Source of the DNA: Streptomyces sp. NBC_01197
GTDB taxonomy: Bacteria > Actinomycetota > Actinomycetes > Streptomycetales > Streptomycetaceae
Reading direction: 5' to 3'
Assembly: GCF_036010505.1 (NCBI RefSeq)
Contig: NZ_CP108569.1
Location: 2,420,001 to 2,484,000 of the forward strand
Length of the DNA stretch: 64,000 nucleotides
Part shown: positions 42,389-52,548 of the stretch, piece after piece
Layout of the letters: each line of letters starts with the position of its first letter
How positions within the stretch are numbered: the first letter of the stretch is position 1
Program-made: the position numbers and the translations under genes
The notes under the pieces: generated by a model
Database searches by the model: none
The model's input: only the letters and a program-made list of their open reading frames with translations
Told to the model about the DNA's origin: nothing

Positions 42389-43308
42389 ACTGCTTTGGCC
42401 TCCTCGGCCTCGGTGATGGCGACGAAGGCCTGCTCCAGGCCGAGGCCCGCGACTTCGAGGTTGCGGGGGTAGAGCCCGAGTCCGTACAGCGCGTGGACGG
42501 TGGCGTCGGCGTCGGACGACTGGATACGGACGGTGCGGCCGGAGACGTCGAAGGCCGTCAGGAACGGGAGACCGCGCAGCGCGTCCTCGTCGATGGCGCC
42601 CTCCAGGTCGAAGGCGATCCGCCGGGCACCGGCCTTGGCCTTGATCTCGGACGCGGTCCCGTCGGCGAGCAGCCGGCCCTTGTGGAGGACCAGGACGCGG
42701 TCGGCGATGGCGTCCGCCTCCTCCAGGTAGTGCGTGGCGAAGAGGACCGTACGGCCCTGGTCGGCCTGTTCGCGCATGGTGGCCCAGAAGGCGTGCCGCG
42801 CGGAGACGTCCATGCCGGTGGTCGGCTCGTCGAGGACGATCAGGTCGTTGTCCCCCGCCGTCGCCAGCGCGAAGCGGACTCGCTGCTCCTGGCCGCCGGA
42901 GAGCTTGTTGACCATGCGGTCGGCGATCTGCGTGATGCCCGCGCGGTCGAGTACGTCGGCGACCGGACGCGGGTGGCGGTGCAGGTCGCAGGCCAGCTGG
43001 ACCAGCTCGCGGACCTTGACCTCCTCCATCAGGCCGCCGCTCTGCAGCATCGCGCCGACGCGGCCGTCCCTGATGGCCTGCTCCGGGGTGGTGCCGAAGA
43101 CCCGGACGGTGCCCGAGTCGGCATTGCGCAGTCCGAGCAGGAGGTCGAGCGCCGATGACTTGCCCGCCCCGTTGGGACCGAGGAGTGCGACGGTCTCGCC
43201 GGGGTGCAGATCAAGCGTGAGCCCGGCTACGGCGTGCACCTCGCCGTAGCTCTTGTTCACGTTCTCGAAGCTCGCCACGGTGGTGGGCGGTGCTGTCGTC
43301 TTCGTCAT
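42385..43308 (-). CDS. ABC transporter ATPase, DrrA-type
   Basis: A 307-aa ATPase. Walker A is LLGPNGAGKSS near 42-52, the signature NKLSGGQEQRVRFAL near 143, Walker B LIVLDEPTTGMD near 165, and the switch His is in FATHYLEEAD. A C-terminal domain of about 80 residues follows, as in drug exporters. The start ATG 43308 begins MTKTTAPPTT; an upstream in-frame ATG at 43380 lies inside the operator palindrome and is less likely. First gene of the operon ATPase, permease, kinase, regulator. Confidence 0.94.
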   Translation of the reverse strand: MTKTTAPPTTVASFENVNKSYGEVHAVAGLTLDLHPGETVALLGPNGAGKSSALDLLLGLRNADSGTVRVFGTTPEQAIRDGRVGAMLQSGGLMEEVKVRELVQLACDLHRHPRPVADVLDRAGITQIADRMVNKLSGGQEQRVRFALATAGDNDLIVLDEPTTGMDVSARHAFWATMREQADQGRTVLFATHYLEEADAIADRVLVLHKGRLLADGTASEIKAKAGARRIAFDLEGAIDEDALRGLPFLTAFDVSGRTVRIQSSDADATVHALYGLGLYPRNLEVAGLGLEQAFVAITEAEEAKAV

Positions 43309-43366
43309 GGGACCAGCGTCGCGCAACGGGGGCCCTGGCGGCAGAGCAGCCTGTCGTGAGTCGTCG

Positions 43367-43395
43367 ATGACAGATGTCATACCGGGGCCATGACA
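43367..43395 (-). promoter_or_regulatory. Operator-like repeats before the ABC/two-component operon
   Basis: Palindrome ATGACA-ga-TGTCAT (43367-43380) and a third half-site ATGACA at 43390-43395. They lie 60-90 bp upstream of the ATPase start, where a DesR-like response regulator would be expected to bind. Confidence 0.5.
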
Positions 43396-43452
43396 CGGCC
43401 CCCGCCGGTGTGTTGACGCTGTCGGTCGGCGTCAGGTGGTCGGCGGGGGCCG
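43396..43452 (-). terminator. Terminator of the VanW-type-repeat protein gene
   Basis: 12-bp perfect outer stem (43396-43407 and 43441-43452) with a second hairpin TGACGC/GCGTCA in the loop, 33 bp past the stop of the minus-strand gene. Confidence 0.8.
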
Positions 43453-43484
43453 GGCAGTCCGGATGTGCGTGGCAGCTGCCGCGG

Positions 43485-45458
43485 TCAGCTCGGGTTGAGG
43501 CTGATCGTGGCGGTGCGCTCCGCGGGCGTCTTGCCGAGCAGCGCGGTCTGCATGGCCTGCGCCACGTCCGTCGCCGAGACCGGGTGCTTCTGCCCGTCAC
43601 CCTTGGTGATCATGACGCCGTCGAAGACGCCTTCCAGGAGCTGGGTGATGGCGGTCCGGTTGTAGGTCTGTTCGAGCCGGCCGTTGACGGGCTTCATGGA
43701 GAGGATCTTGGGGAGCGACTTCTCCGGCCCGAACTGGATCTGCTTGCCACCCGCCTTGATCGTGATCAGACCGGACATCGCGGGCTGCGCGAAGTCCTTC
43801 ATGGCCCGGTCGATCTCGGTCTTGGTGATCGTCGGCTGCCTGACCACGACGGGGAGTTGCACGGTGTGCGGCTTCCCGGTCTGGACCTGCGCGCGGAACG
43901 CGTCCCGGACGGCGACCATCGACTTGTTGACGTCCAGCGTCTTGCCCGCCTTGCCGGGTACGGCGACGGCCTTGCCGGGCTCGAACTTGATCGTGCCGTC
44001 GGACGCGGAGCCGGAGACACCCGCCAGATCGGTGAGCGCGACGCCGAGCTTCTCGTCGTCGGTCGGCAGGACGGGCTCGACCTGGCGCCGGTTGCCGAAG
44101 AGCGAGCCGATCACCGAGACGGGGTTGTAGTCACTGCCCGCGGCACCGCGCACGGTGGCCTGAGTGTCGAGGGTGAGCCCCGCCGTGGCCGGCCTGAGCT
44201 CGGTCCTGTGGCCGTCGACGCTCAGCTGGATCGGGGAGTTGACCCGGGTGCCGAGCGTGCTGTCGAGCTTGTTGACGGCCTGGTCCCTGGTGCCGCCGCC
44301 GATGTCGACGCCGAGCACGGTGGTGCCCTTGGGTACGTCGGAGTGGTTCATCAGCAGCCCGGCGCCGTACGCCACACCGGCGAGCACGACGATGCCGACA
44401 CCGATGAGACCCAGCTTCGAGCGGCCCTTCCTGGCCGGTGCGGCCTTGCGGACCGGGGCGGGCGCCGGGCTGGGGACCACGCCGGGGTGCTCGGACTGGC
44501 CGTACGGAGCGGGGCCGCCGGAGAACCGCGGCCCGTCGGGGCCGTCCGTACCGGGAGCCGTACCGCTGCCGGGGCCGGGCGGGAACGGCGCACGGCGGTC
44601 GGACGGGGCCACCGGGACACCGCTGCTGAGCGTGGAGCCCGAGACGTTGCCGCCGGCCGGCGGGCCGCCGGTGCCGAACTCCGGCGCGGGCTGCTGCGGT
44701 GTCAGTACGGCGGTGTCGTCCGACAGCGGCGTCCCGGTGCCCCGGAGAGCGGACGGGTCGTCGCCGAGCGGCGGCGTCAGCGGACTGGTGCCGGTGGCGG
44801 GTCCGGTGGTCGGCCCGGAGGGGCCGAGCGGCCCGAGCGAGCCGAGGGACCCGGGAGGGCCGGAGAGACCTGATGTGCCGGGCGTACCGGGTCCGCCGGT
44901 GTTCCGCTGCGGCGGCTCGGAGAAGTAGGGCAGGCCGGCGCCGGGTGCGCCGCCGTCCTGCGCTCCGGGCCCGGGGGCGGCGGGTACGGACGGCCCTGAC
45001 GGACCCGACAGCCCGGCGGAACGCGGCGCTCCGGCCGTTCCGTTGGCCCCGGAAGGCGCTGAAGGTGCGGCGGGCTTGCGCGGCGCGAACCAGTCGCTGG
45101 TGGGCCGCCGCCCGGCCGACGGCTGCTCGGCCTCCGGCTCAGGAGCGGGCTCGGGCGGCAGCTGCATCGCCGCGGTGCGCTCCTGGTCGGCGCCGCCGTC
45201 AGCACCGTTGATGGGTTCGCTCTCGCCCATCGGCGTCCGCATGACGACCGGCGGGATCGGCCGCGAGCCAGGGATGTTGATCCGGATACGCGTCGTCAGC
45301 GTGGTCTCGGTCCTGGGCTCGTCCGGCTGCGGCTCGGGGGCCGGCGGTGCGGCCTCCTCCGGAGACTGGCGGGTTCCGTACGGCGGCGTGCCCGAGGGGT
45401 ACGCGGCCCCTCCACGTCGCTGGGGACCGGTGGACGAACTGTCAGTTTCACGACTCAA
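43485..45458 (-). CDS. Membrane protein with VanW-type N-terminal (YoaR) repeats
   Basis: A 657-aa protein. Residues 1-320 are an intracellular, disordered Pro/Gly/Ser-rich region, followed by a membrane helix (LGLIGVGIVVLAGVAYGAGLLM near 335). The outside 300 residues contain the putative peptidoglycan-binding repeat found at the front of YoaR/VanW proteins (TVLGVDIGGGTRDQAVNKLDSTLG, PEKSLPKILSMKPVNG), but the VanW domain itself is absent; the protein ends after the repeat region at SLNPS. The start TTG 45458 has GGAGAA upstream. Probably a wall-linked protein; the exact role is unknown. Confidence 0.8.
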   Translation of the reverse strand: MSRETDSSSTGPQRRGGAAYPSGTPPYGTRQSPEEAAPPAPEPQPDEPRTETTLTTRIRINIPGSRPIPPVVMRTPMGESEPINGADGGADQERTAAMQLPPEPAPEPEAEQPSAGRRPTSDWFAPRKPAAPSAPSGANGTAGAPRSAGLSGPSGPSVPAAPGPGAQDGGAPGAGLPYFSEPPQRNTGGPGTPGTSGLSGPPGSLGSLGPLGPSGPTTGPATGTSPLTPPLGDDPSALRGTGTPLSDDTAVLTPQQPAPEFGTGGPPAGGNVSGSTLSSGVPVAPSDRRAPFPPGPGSGTAPGTDGPDGPRFSGGPAPYGQSEHPGVVPSPAPAPVRKAAPARKGRSKLGLIGVGIVVLAGVAYGAGLLMNHSDVPKGTTVLGVDIGGGTRDQAVNKLDSTLGTRVNSPIQLSVDGHRTELRPATAGLTLDTQATVRGAAGSDYNPVSVIGSLFGNRRQVEPVLPTDDEKLGVALTDLAGVSGSASDGTIKFEPGKAVAVPGKAGKTLDVNKSMVAVRDAFRAQVQTGKPHTVQLPVVVRQPTITKTEIDRAMKDFAQPAMSGLITIKAGGKQIQFGPEKSLPKILSMKPVNGRLEQTYNRTAITQLLEGVFDGVMITKGDGQKHPVSATDVAQAMQTALLGKTPAERTATISLNPS

Positions 45459-45594
45459 GGCAGGTTCTCCCGGTTGGCTCCGCCGCCCGTTCTTACTTGT
45501 GCGGGAGGTTCGGCGGCGCGCACCACCATACTGGCCGCGGCGCGATCACACCCCCCACCCAGTGGAATGCGACGTTCCGAGAGCCCGGCGGCCG

Positions 45595-45612
45595 CGCCCG
45601 GTTCACCGGGCG
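45595..45612 (-). terminator. Short hairpin after the DUF6113 gene
   Basis: 7-bp stem CGCCCGG/CCGGGCG with loop TTCA, 11 bp past the stop. Probably ends the mshB-DUF6113 transcript. Confidence 0.55.
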
Positions 45613-45622
45613 AAGCGGCACA

Positions 45623-46030
45623 TCACTTGCCAGGTCGGGCGGAATCCGGCTCCGGCCGCGGCACTTTGCGCACGGTGGCACAGATCACAGCGGCCACCAT
45701 CCCACCCAGCAGGAAGACGTACGAGGCCGTTCCCGCACCGAAGACGAAGTCGCCCTCCGGGCGGGTGGCGGTCAGCAGTATGACGGCGACCAGCCACCCG
45801 ACGGCGGGGGCCCCGGCCCCGATCGCCGTACCGGTCGCGACCCGGCCGCCGTAGAACACGGCCGCGGCGCCCAGCAGCGCGAGCACCAGGCCACCGGGGA
45901 ACCAGCCCGCCTGCACGAGCGCGCCCGCGAGTCCGGTCAGCGCACCGAGGACGGCCAGCCCGAAGTAGGCAGCGATACGGCGGGGGTTCGGCGGGGCCGC
46001 CATGCCCGTATAGCCCTGGTTCATACTCAT
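45623..46030 (-). CDS. DUF6113 family membrane protein
   Basis: A 135-aa membrane protein with four predicted helices: about 19-42 ([21 protein letters not shown]), 46-64, 74-90 and 100-118. It belongs to the streptomycete family DUF6113. No charged residues occur within the helices and no transport signature is seen. Its ATG 46030 overlaps the stop of mshB by 4 bp, so it is translated with mshB; a role in mycothiol function is possible by association only. Confidence 0.85.
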   Translation of the reverse strand: MSMNQGYTGMAAPPNPRRIAAYFGLAVLGALTGLAGALVQAGWFPGGLVLALLGAAAVFYGGRVATGTAIGAGAPAVGWLVAVILLTATRPEGDFVFGAGTASYVFLLGGMVAAVICATVRKVPRPEPDSARPGK

Positions 46031-47052
46031 TCGTCCGCTCCTGTGCTGCCCGTTGTGCTGCTTGCCGCTCCCGCGCTGCCCGCCGTAGCGCTCGCCGCGC
46101 TGCTTGCCGCTCCCGCGCTGCCGGCCGTCGCGCTCGCCGCGCTGTCCGCCGTGATGCCCGCGAAGAGGTCCGTCTCGCGCTCGCCGTCCGGCGCTCCGGA
46201 CGTGCCCCGCACCAGTTCATAGCACTCGCGCGTGAAGAGCGGCTGGCCCAGGTCGTTGGAGAGCGCGAAGAACGGGCCGTCCACCGCGATCTGGGTGGCG
46301 TGCGCCCGCATCGCGGCCGACTTGGCGTCGGCGTACGCGGTCCCGTCGACCTCCGTGGTGACGACCGCGTCATCCACGACCCCCGGCACATCACCGACAT
46401 CCGCGATCCCCGGGAACCCGGCACCGGCCGCCCGCAGCCGGGCGAAGCCCTCCTCGGCCACCGACCGCGGCACCCGGTTCCAGTAGATCTTCGCGATCGT
46501 GTGCGGTTCACCGAGGTCCGGCCGGAAGCCGGGCTCGGCCGCGAGATCGGCACCGCGCATCGCGACGCGGTGGGCCTGGATGTGGTCGGGATGGCCATAG
46601 CCGCCGTTGGTGTCGTACGTCACCAGGACCTGCGGCCGTACGGAGCGGATCACCTCGACGAGGTAGGCGGCCGCGTCGTCCACCGCCGTGTTCCAGAAGG
46701 CGCCCTCGCGGTGGTTCTGCGCGACACCCATCATCCCCGAGTCCCGGAAGCGGCCCGGGCCGCCGAGGAAGCGGTGGTCCGTGACGCCCAGCTCCCGCAT
46801 CGCGGCGGCCAGTTCGCCGATGCGATGGGCGCCCAGACCGTCATCGCGGTCGGACGCCAGGTGTGCGAGTCCGGGCGGGATGATCTCGCCCTCCTCGCCG
46901 AGAGTGCAGGTCACCAGGGTGACGTGGGCACCCTCGGCGGCGTACGCGGCCATGGTGGCGCCGTTGTTGATCGACTCGTCGTCGGGGTGCGCGTGCACCA
47001 GCAGCAGGCGCCGGCCAGGGAGGTCCGTCGGCCGGTCGGGGAGGTCCGTCAT
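46027..47052 (-). CDS. mshB: Mycothiol biosynthesis deacetylase MshB
   Basis: A 341-aa zinc deacetylase that removes the acetyl group from N-acetylglucosaminyl-inositol to give the amine used for mycothiol. The zinc motif is VHAHPDDES near 19-27 and the third ligand [12 protein letters not shown] near 150. The final 45 residues are a low-complexity Ser/Ala/Gly tail with two copies of a 14-residue unit that comes from a DNA tandem repeat, absent from the core family. The start is ATG 47052. Linked by overlap to DUF6113. Confidence 0.95.
   Translation of the reverse strand: MTDLPDRPTDLPGRRLLLVHAHPDDESINNGATMAAYAAEGAHVTLVTCTLGEEGEIIPPGLAHLASDRDDGLGAHRIGELAAAMRELGVTDHRFLGGPGRFRDSGMMGVAQNHREGAFWNTAVDDAAAYLVEVIRSVRPQVLVTYDTNGGYGHPDHIQAHRVAMRGADLAAEPGFRPDLGEPHTIAKIYWNRVPRSVAEEGFARLRAAGAGFPGIADVGDVPGVVDDAVVTTEVDGTAYADAKSAAMRAHATQIAVDGPFFALSNDLGQPLFTRECYELVRGTSGAPDGERETDLFAGITADSAASATAGSAGAASSAASATAGSAGAASSTTGSTGADE
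46060..46143. repeat. 42-bp tandem repeat in the mshB 3' end
   Basis: Two 42-bp units (46060-46101 and 46102-46143) with three mismatches, encoding duplicated [13 protein letters not shown] residues in the MshB tail. Frame is preserved. Confidence 0.9.
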
Positions 47053-47102
47053 AGGAACAGCCTACGAGCCGTGTCCGCTCCCCGAACCGCCCGACCGCCG
47101 TC

Positions 47103-47297
47103 TCAGAACTTGATACCGCCGATCATCCCGGCCACATTGGTCGTGAGCGAGTGGATGGTGGGTGCCACGGACGAGCTGGCCAGATAGAAGCCCAGGAGCG
47201 CGCAGACCAGCGCGTGCCCCGCTTTGAGCCCCGACTTCCTGACCATGAGCACGACGATGATCATCAGCAGCACCACCGCCGAGATCGAGAGCGCCAT
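47103..47297 (-). CDS. 64-aa small membrane protein
   Basis: A small protein with two hydrophobic helices: MALSISAVVLLMIIVVLMV (residues 1-19) and ALVCALLGFYLASSSVAP near 29-46, with a basic loop RKSGLKAGH between. The C-terminal part NVAGMIGGIKF is polar to neutral. No known family is recognised. ATG 47297 precedes normal codon usage. It is upstream of mshB in the same orientation, 50 bp away, and may be the first gene of that transcript. Confidence 0.75.
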   Translation of the reverse strand: MALSISAVVLLMIIVVLMVRKSGLKAGHALVCALLGFYLASSSVAPTIHSLTTNVAGMIGGIKF

Positions 47298-47505
47298 GAC
47301 GGTTCACCTCCACTTCCGTACGGTCCAAGGGCATGACACAACTGCCGGTAGCCTCATACCCACCTAGCGCTACGGATCATAACTATCCGGCGGCTTGCAT
47401 GATCGATGCACGGCAGCACGAGGGGCGCATGGACGTACGCCCCCGGCAGAACCGGTCGGCACATGCCCGCCGCCGGAGACGCTCCGCCACCCGTCCTGCC
47501 GCAGC

Positions 47506-47546
47506 GCTGGCGCGGCGCTGGCGCGGCGCTGGCGCGGCGCTAGGTT
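47506..47546 (+). promoter_or_regulatory. Leaderless promoter built on 11-bp tandem repeats
   Basis: Three exact 11-bp units GCTGGCGCGGC (47506-47516, 47517-47527, 47528-47538) run directly into TAGGTT (47541-47546), a good -10 seven bases before ATG 47554. There is no ribosome binding site, so the transcript is probably leaderless. The -35 region falls inside the repeats, each of which contains CTGGCG. Confidence 0.6.
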
Positions 47547-47553
47547 CAGTCGC

Positions 47554-49704
47554 ATGACATCGAACGAACACTCCTTTCCGCGCCGGTTCGCCAGGACCCA
47601 GCGCTTCACGCTCGGTGCCCCACGCGCCTTCACGGTGTCGCCCGACGGCAACCGGGTCGTCTACCTGCGCTCCCCCACCGGAACGGACCGGGCGAACCGG
47701 CTCTGGGTGCTCGACCTCGCACAGGGCGCACGGGAGCGCGTCGCCGCCGACCCGGAGGCGCTGCTCGGCGGTGCGGCCGAGCAGCTCTCGGCCGGGGAGC
47801 GGGCGCGCCGCGAGCGGAGCAGGGAGGGCTCGGCGGGCATCGTCGGGTACGCGGTCGACGAAGCGGCCGAACTGGCCGTGTTCGCCCTGTCCGGACGGTT
47901 GTTCACAGCCGGGCTGCGGGTCGGCGGCACCCGGGAGATCCGGGTCCCGGGGCCGGTCATCGACCCCAGGCCGTCCCCGGACGGCAGCCTTGTCGCCTAT
48001 GTGACCGGCGGCGCGCTGCGCGTCGTGGGGACGAAGCCGGCGGACGGTGCGGACTCCGCGGACGACAGGGCGCTCGCCGAGCCGGAGGGCGCGCACATCA
48101 CGTACGGGCTCGCGGAGTTCGTCGCGGCCGAGGAGATGCAGCGCTCGCGCGGCTTCTGGTGGGCGCCCGACTCGCGGAGCCTCCTGGTGGCGCGGGCCGA
48201 CGAAAGCGCCGTACAGCGCTGGTGGATCGCCGATCCGGCGCACCCCGGGCAGGAGCCCGCGCAGGTCGGATATCCGGCGGCCGGCACCCCCAACGCCGAG
48301 GTACGGCTCTTCCATTACGCCCTCGACGGCACCCGCACCGAGGTGGTCTGGGACCGCGTACGGCACCCGTATCTGGCGGCCGTGCACTGGTCGTCCGACG
48401 GCGCCCCGCTGCTGCTCGTCCAGGCCCGCGACCAGCGCAGCCAGCGCTATCTGGGGGTCGACACGGAGTCAGGCACCACCAGGACCCTGCATGTCGACGA
48501 GGACCCGGTGTGGCTCGACCTCTTCCCCGGGGTGCCCGCCAGGTCGGCCGCCGGCGGGCTGGTCCGGATCGCCGACGAGGGCGGCGCCCGGGTGCTCGCG
48601 GTCGGCGACCGGCTGCTCACAGGACCGGAGTTGCACGTACGGGCGGTGCTGGACGTCTCCGTTGACGACGTACTGGTCTCCGCGTCGGCGGGCGAGGCCG
48701 CCGCCGACCCCGAGACCGGTGAGATCCATGTCTACCGGGTCAACGAGCTGGGGGTCGAGCGTCTTTCGGCGGGGCCCGGCGTGCACTCGGCGGTGCGTTC
48801 CGGCGGTGTCACGGTGCTTCTGTCGGCCCGTACGGAGCGGCCGGGCACGGATGTCCGGGTGCTGCGGGACGGCAAGGAGGTGGCGACGGTCGCCTCCTAC
48901 GCGGAGACGCCGGGCCTCACCCCCCGCGTGAGGCTCACCGAAGGGGGCGCACGAAAAATTCCGTGCGCCGTCCTGCTCCCGAGCGGCCACCGGGAATCCG
49001 ACGGCGCCCTCCCGGTGCTCCTCGACCCGTACGGCGGCCCGCACGGCCAGCGGGTGGTCGCCGCGCACAACGCGCACCTCACGTCGCAGTGGTTCGCCGA
49101 CCAGGGATTCGCGGTGGTCGTCGCGGACGGCCGGGGCACCCCGGGCCGCTCCCCCGCGTGGGAGAAGGCCATCAAGGACGACTTCACACTCACGCTCGAC
49201 GACCAGATCGACGCCCTGCACGGCCTGGCCGGCCAGGGCTTCCCGCTGGACCTGGACCGGGTGGCCATCCGCGGCTGGTCGTACGGCGGCTATCTCGCCG
49301 CACTCGCGGTGCTGCGCCGCCCCGACGTGTTCCACGCGGCTGTCGCCGGCGCCCCGGTCACCGACTGGCGGCTGTACGACACGCACTACACCGAGCGCTA
49401 TCTCGGCGATCCGGGCGAGCAGCCCGAGGTGTACGCGGCGAGCGCGCTCGTCACCGACGACGGCCTCTCGGCGCCGGAGAATCGGGCCCGGCCGCTGATG
49501 GTCATCCACGGCCTGGCGGACGACAACGTCGTCGCGGCCCACACCCTGCGGCTCTCGTCGGCGCTTCTCGCCGCGGGGCGCCCGCACGAGGTGCTGCCGC
49601 TCTCCGGGGTCACGCATATGACGCCGCAGGAACAGGTGGCGGAGAATCTGCTGCTGCTCCAGGTCGACTTCCTCAAGCGGTCCCTGGGCCTGGCACCGCG
49701 CTAG
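47554..49704 (+). CDS. S9 family prolyl oligopeptidase/dipeptidyl peptidase IV-like
   Basis: A 716-aa serine peptidase. Residues about 40-460 form the beta-propeller gate (repeats such as SPDGNRVVYLRSPTG and APDSRSLLVARADES). The catalytic C-terminal domain has the Ser in RGWSYGGYLAALA near 575, Asp in HGLADDNV near 655 and His in SGVTHMTP near 687. The enzyme cleaves peptides, usually after proline or dipeptides, in the cytoplasm (no signal peptide). It sits beside the peptide-transport island, so it may process imported peptides (inference). Probably leaderless at ATG 47554. Confidence 0.93.
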   Translation: MTSNEHSFPRRFARTQRFTLGAPRAFTVSPDGNRVVYLRSPTGTDRANRLWVLDLAQGARERVAADPEALLGGAAEQLSAGERARRERSREGSAGIVGYAVDEAAELAVFALSGRLFTAGLRVGGTREIRVPGPVIDPRPSPDGSLVAYVTGGALRVVGTKPADGADSADDRALAEPEGAHITYGLAEFVAAEEMQRSRGFWWAPDSRSLLVARADESAVQRWWIADPAHPGQEPAQVGYPAAGTPNAEVRLFHYALDGTRTEVVWDRVRHPYLAAVHWSSDGAPLLLVQARDQRSQRYLGVDTESGTTRTLHVDEDPVWLDLFPGVPARSAAGGLVRIADEGGARVLAVGDRLLTGPELHVRAVLDVSVDDVLVSASAGEAAADPETGEIHVYRVNELGVERLSAGPGVHSAVRSGGVTVLLSARTERPGTDVRVLRDGKEVATVASYAETPGLTPRVRLTEGGARKIPCAVLLPSGHRESDGALPVLLDPYGGPHGQRVVAAHNAHLTSQWFADQGFAVVVADGRGTPGRSPAWEKAIKDDFTLTLDDQIDALHGLAGQGFPLDLDRVAIRGWSYGGYLAALAVLRRPDVFHAAVAGAPVTDWRLYDTHYTERYLGDPGEQPEVYAASALVTDDGLSAPENRARPLMVIHGLADDNVVAAHTLRLSSALLAAGRPHEVLPLSGVTHMTPQEQVAENLLLLQVDFLKRSLGLAPR

Positions 49705-50152
49705 CGGCGCGGCCCGCACGGGACGGCCGGGGTACGACCGGCCGGGGCGGCATCTCGCCCCGGCCGGACCACGGCACCCGCACGGCCGTACGCTCTCCAG
49801 CCTGACGGTTCCGCATATCGGTCTCATGACGGGCGAGTTGCCGCCTTGTCAAAGATTTCGATCATGCTTTTTCGGCATTTGTCGCCTGGCCGGACAGCAT
49901 GTCCAGCACGTATGCGCGTCAGTCCGCAAAAACTTCGCCCAAGAAGCACGGGGACTGCGCCCCCGACGCCGCCAGGCCCTTGACTCGCGTCGTCACGCCG
50001 GGCCACGCTCCGCTCAGCTGCGATGATTCCGGACAGCGGGGGCGGAGCAACGAGGAGCCCATATCGCACCGCTGGCAAGGGAGTTGATGGATCAAGCCAC
50101 GGCCGGACCCACCGGCCGGGGCCAGGGCACCACACCTAGGAAGCGATACGAC
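49705..50152. other. 448-bp gap between the S9 peptidase and the orphan ATPase gene
   Basis: Holds the peptidase terminator (49738-49767) and an AT-richer patch at 49845-49890, the likely site of the ATPase promoter, although I see no good hexamer pair. No coding frame with normal codon usage is visible. Confidence 0.5.
49738..49767 (+). terminator. Terminator of the S9 peptidase gene
   Basis: 12-bp perfect stem (49738-49749 and 49756-49767), 6-nt loop, 33 bp after the stop. Confidence 0.85.
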
Positions 50153-51307
50153 ATGGCGCACGAGGCCACCATTCCCGCTCCCCGCGACAAGGCGCCCCGC
50201 CAGGGTGAGGTACTGCTCTCCGCCGAGGGGCTGACCAAGCACTTCCCCATCATGGGCGGCTTCCCCTTCAAGCGCAGGATCGGCGCCGTCCAGGCCGTCG
50301 ACGGCATCGACCTCTCGCTGCACGCCGGCGAGAGCTTCGGCCTGGTGGGCGAGTCGGGGTGCGGCAAGTCCACCACCGGACGGGTGCTGACCCGGCTGCT
50401 CGAACCGACCGCCGGCCGGCTGGTCTACCGGGGCCAGGACATCACCCGCGCGGGCCGCAGGCAGTTGGCACCGGTCCGCCCCGAGATCCAGATGATCTTC
50501 CAGGACCCCTACTCGTCGCTCAACCCCCGCCAGACCGTCGGCAAGATCATCGGCGGCCCGATGGAGATCAACGGCCTCCGCCCCAAGGGCGGCCGGGAGC
50601 ACCGGATCCGTGAGCTCCTGGAGATCGTGGGCCTCAACCCCGAGCACTACAACCGCTTCCCGCACGAGTTCTCCGGTGGCCAGCGTCAGCGCATCGGCGT
50701 CGCCCGCGCCCTCGCACTCGAACCGAAGCTCATCGTCGCCGACGAACCGGTCTCCGCGCTCGACGTCTCCATCCAGGCCCAGGTCGTCAACCTCCTCCAG
50801 GAACTCCAGCGCGAGCTGGACATCGCGTTCCTCTTCATCGCTCACGACCTCGCGATCGTCCGGCACTTCTCGGACCGCGTCGCCGTCATGTACCTCGGCA
50901 AGATCGTCGAGGTGGGCGACCGGGACTCCATCTACCAGCAGCCGCGCCACCCGTACACACACGCCCTGCTCTCGGCGGTCCCGGAGGCCGCGCTCGTCAG
51001 CGACGAGGAACGCGCGGCCCACCAGCGCATCCGGCTCGCGGGCGACGTGCCGTCGCCGATCTCGCCGCCGTCGGGCTGCCGGTTCCGTACCCGCTGCTGG
51101 AAGGCGCAGGACAAGTGCGCGACCGAGGAGCCCCCGCTGGTACGGATCGACGGCAGCCGGGACGGGCACCTGACGGCCTGCCACTTCCCCGAGGACCCGA
51201 CGACGGAGCGCGAGGAGGAGATCATCCTCGACCCGGCGCTGCGGGACCTGGAGGCGGACCAGAGCGGTCCTGGCGCTCCCGGGGTGGAGGCCGCGGACGC
51301 CTCGTAG
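50153..51307 (+). CDS. Orphan DppF/OppF-type oligopeptide ABC ATPase
   Basis: A 384-aa ATPase with Walker [12 protein letters not shown] near 88, the signature SGGQRQR near 191, Walker [11 protein letters not shown] near 214 and the C-terminal DppF zinc/iron-type Cys motif ([15 protein letters not shown]). No binding protein, permease or second ATPase is on its strand; it converges with a complete dpp operon, five bases away. A block of 73 residues is identical to BldKE 12.4 kb downstream. The start is ATG 50153 (MAHEATIPAP); a longer frame from TTG 50084 or ATG 50087, after AAGGGAG, is possible. Confidence 0.9.
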   Translation: MAHEATIPAPRDKAPRQGEVLLSAEGLTKHFPIMGGFPFKRRIGAVQAVDGIDLSLHAGESFGLVGESGCGKSTTGRVLTRLLEPTAGRLVYRGQDITRAGRRQLAPVRPEIQMIFQDPYSSLNPRQTVGKIIGGPMEINGLRPKGGREHRIRELLEIVGLNPEHYNRFPHEFSGGQRQRIGVARALALEPKLIVADEPVSALDVSIQAQVVNLLQELQRELDIAFLFIAHDLAIVRHFSDRVAVMYLGKIVEVGDRDSIYQQPRHPYTHALLSAVPEAALVSDEERAAHQRIRLAGDVPSPISPPSGCRFRTRCWKAQDKCATEEPPLVRIDGSRDGHLTACHFPEDPTTEREEEIILDPALRDLEADQSGPGAPGVEAADAS

Positions 51308-51312
51308 AGACG

Positions 51313-52537
<1,225 letters not shown>

Positions 52538-52548
<11 letters not shown>

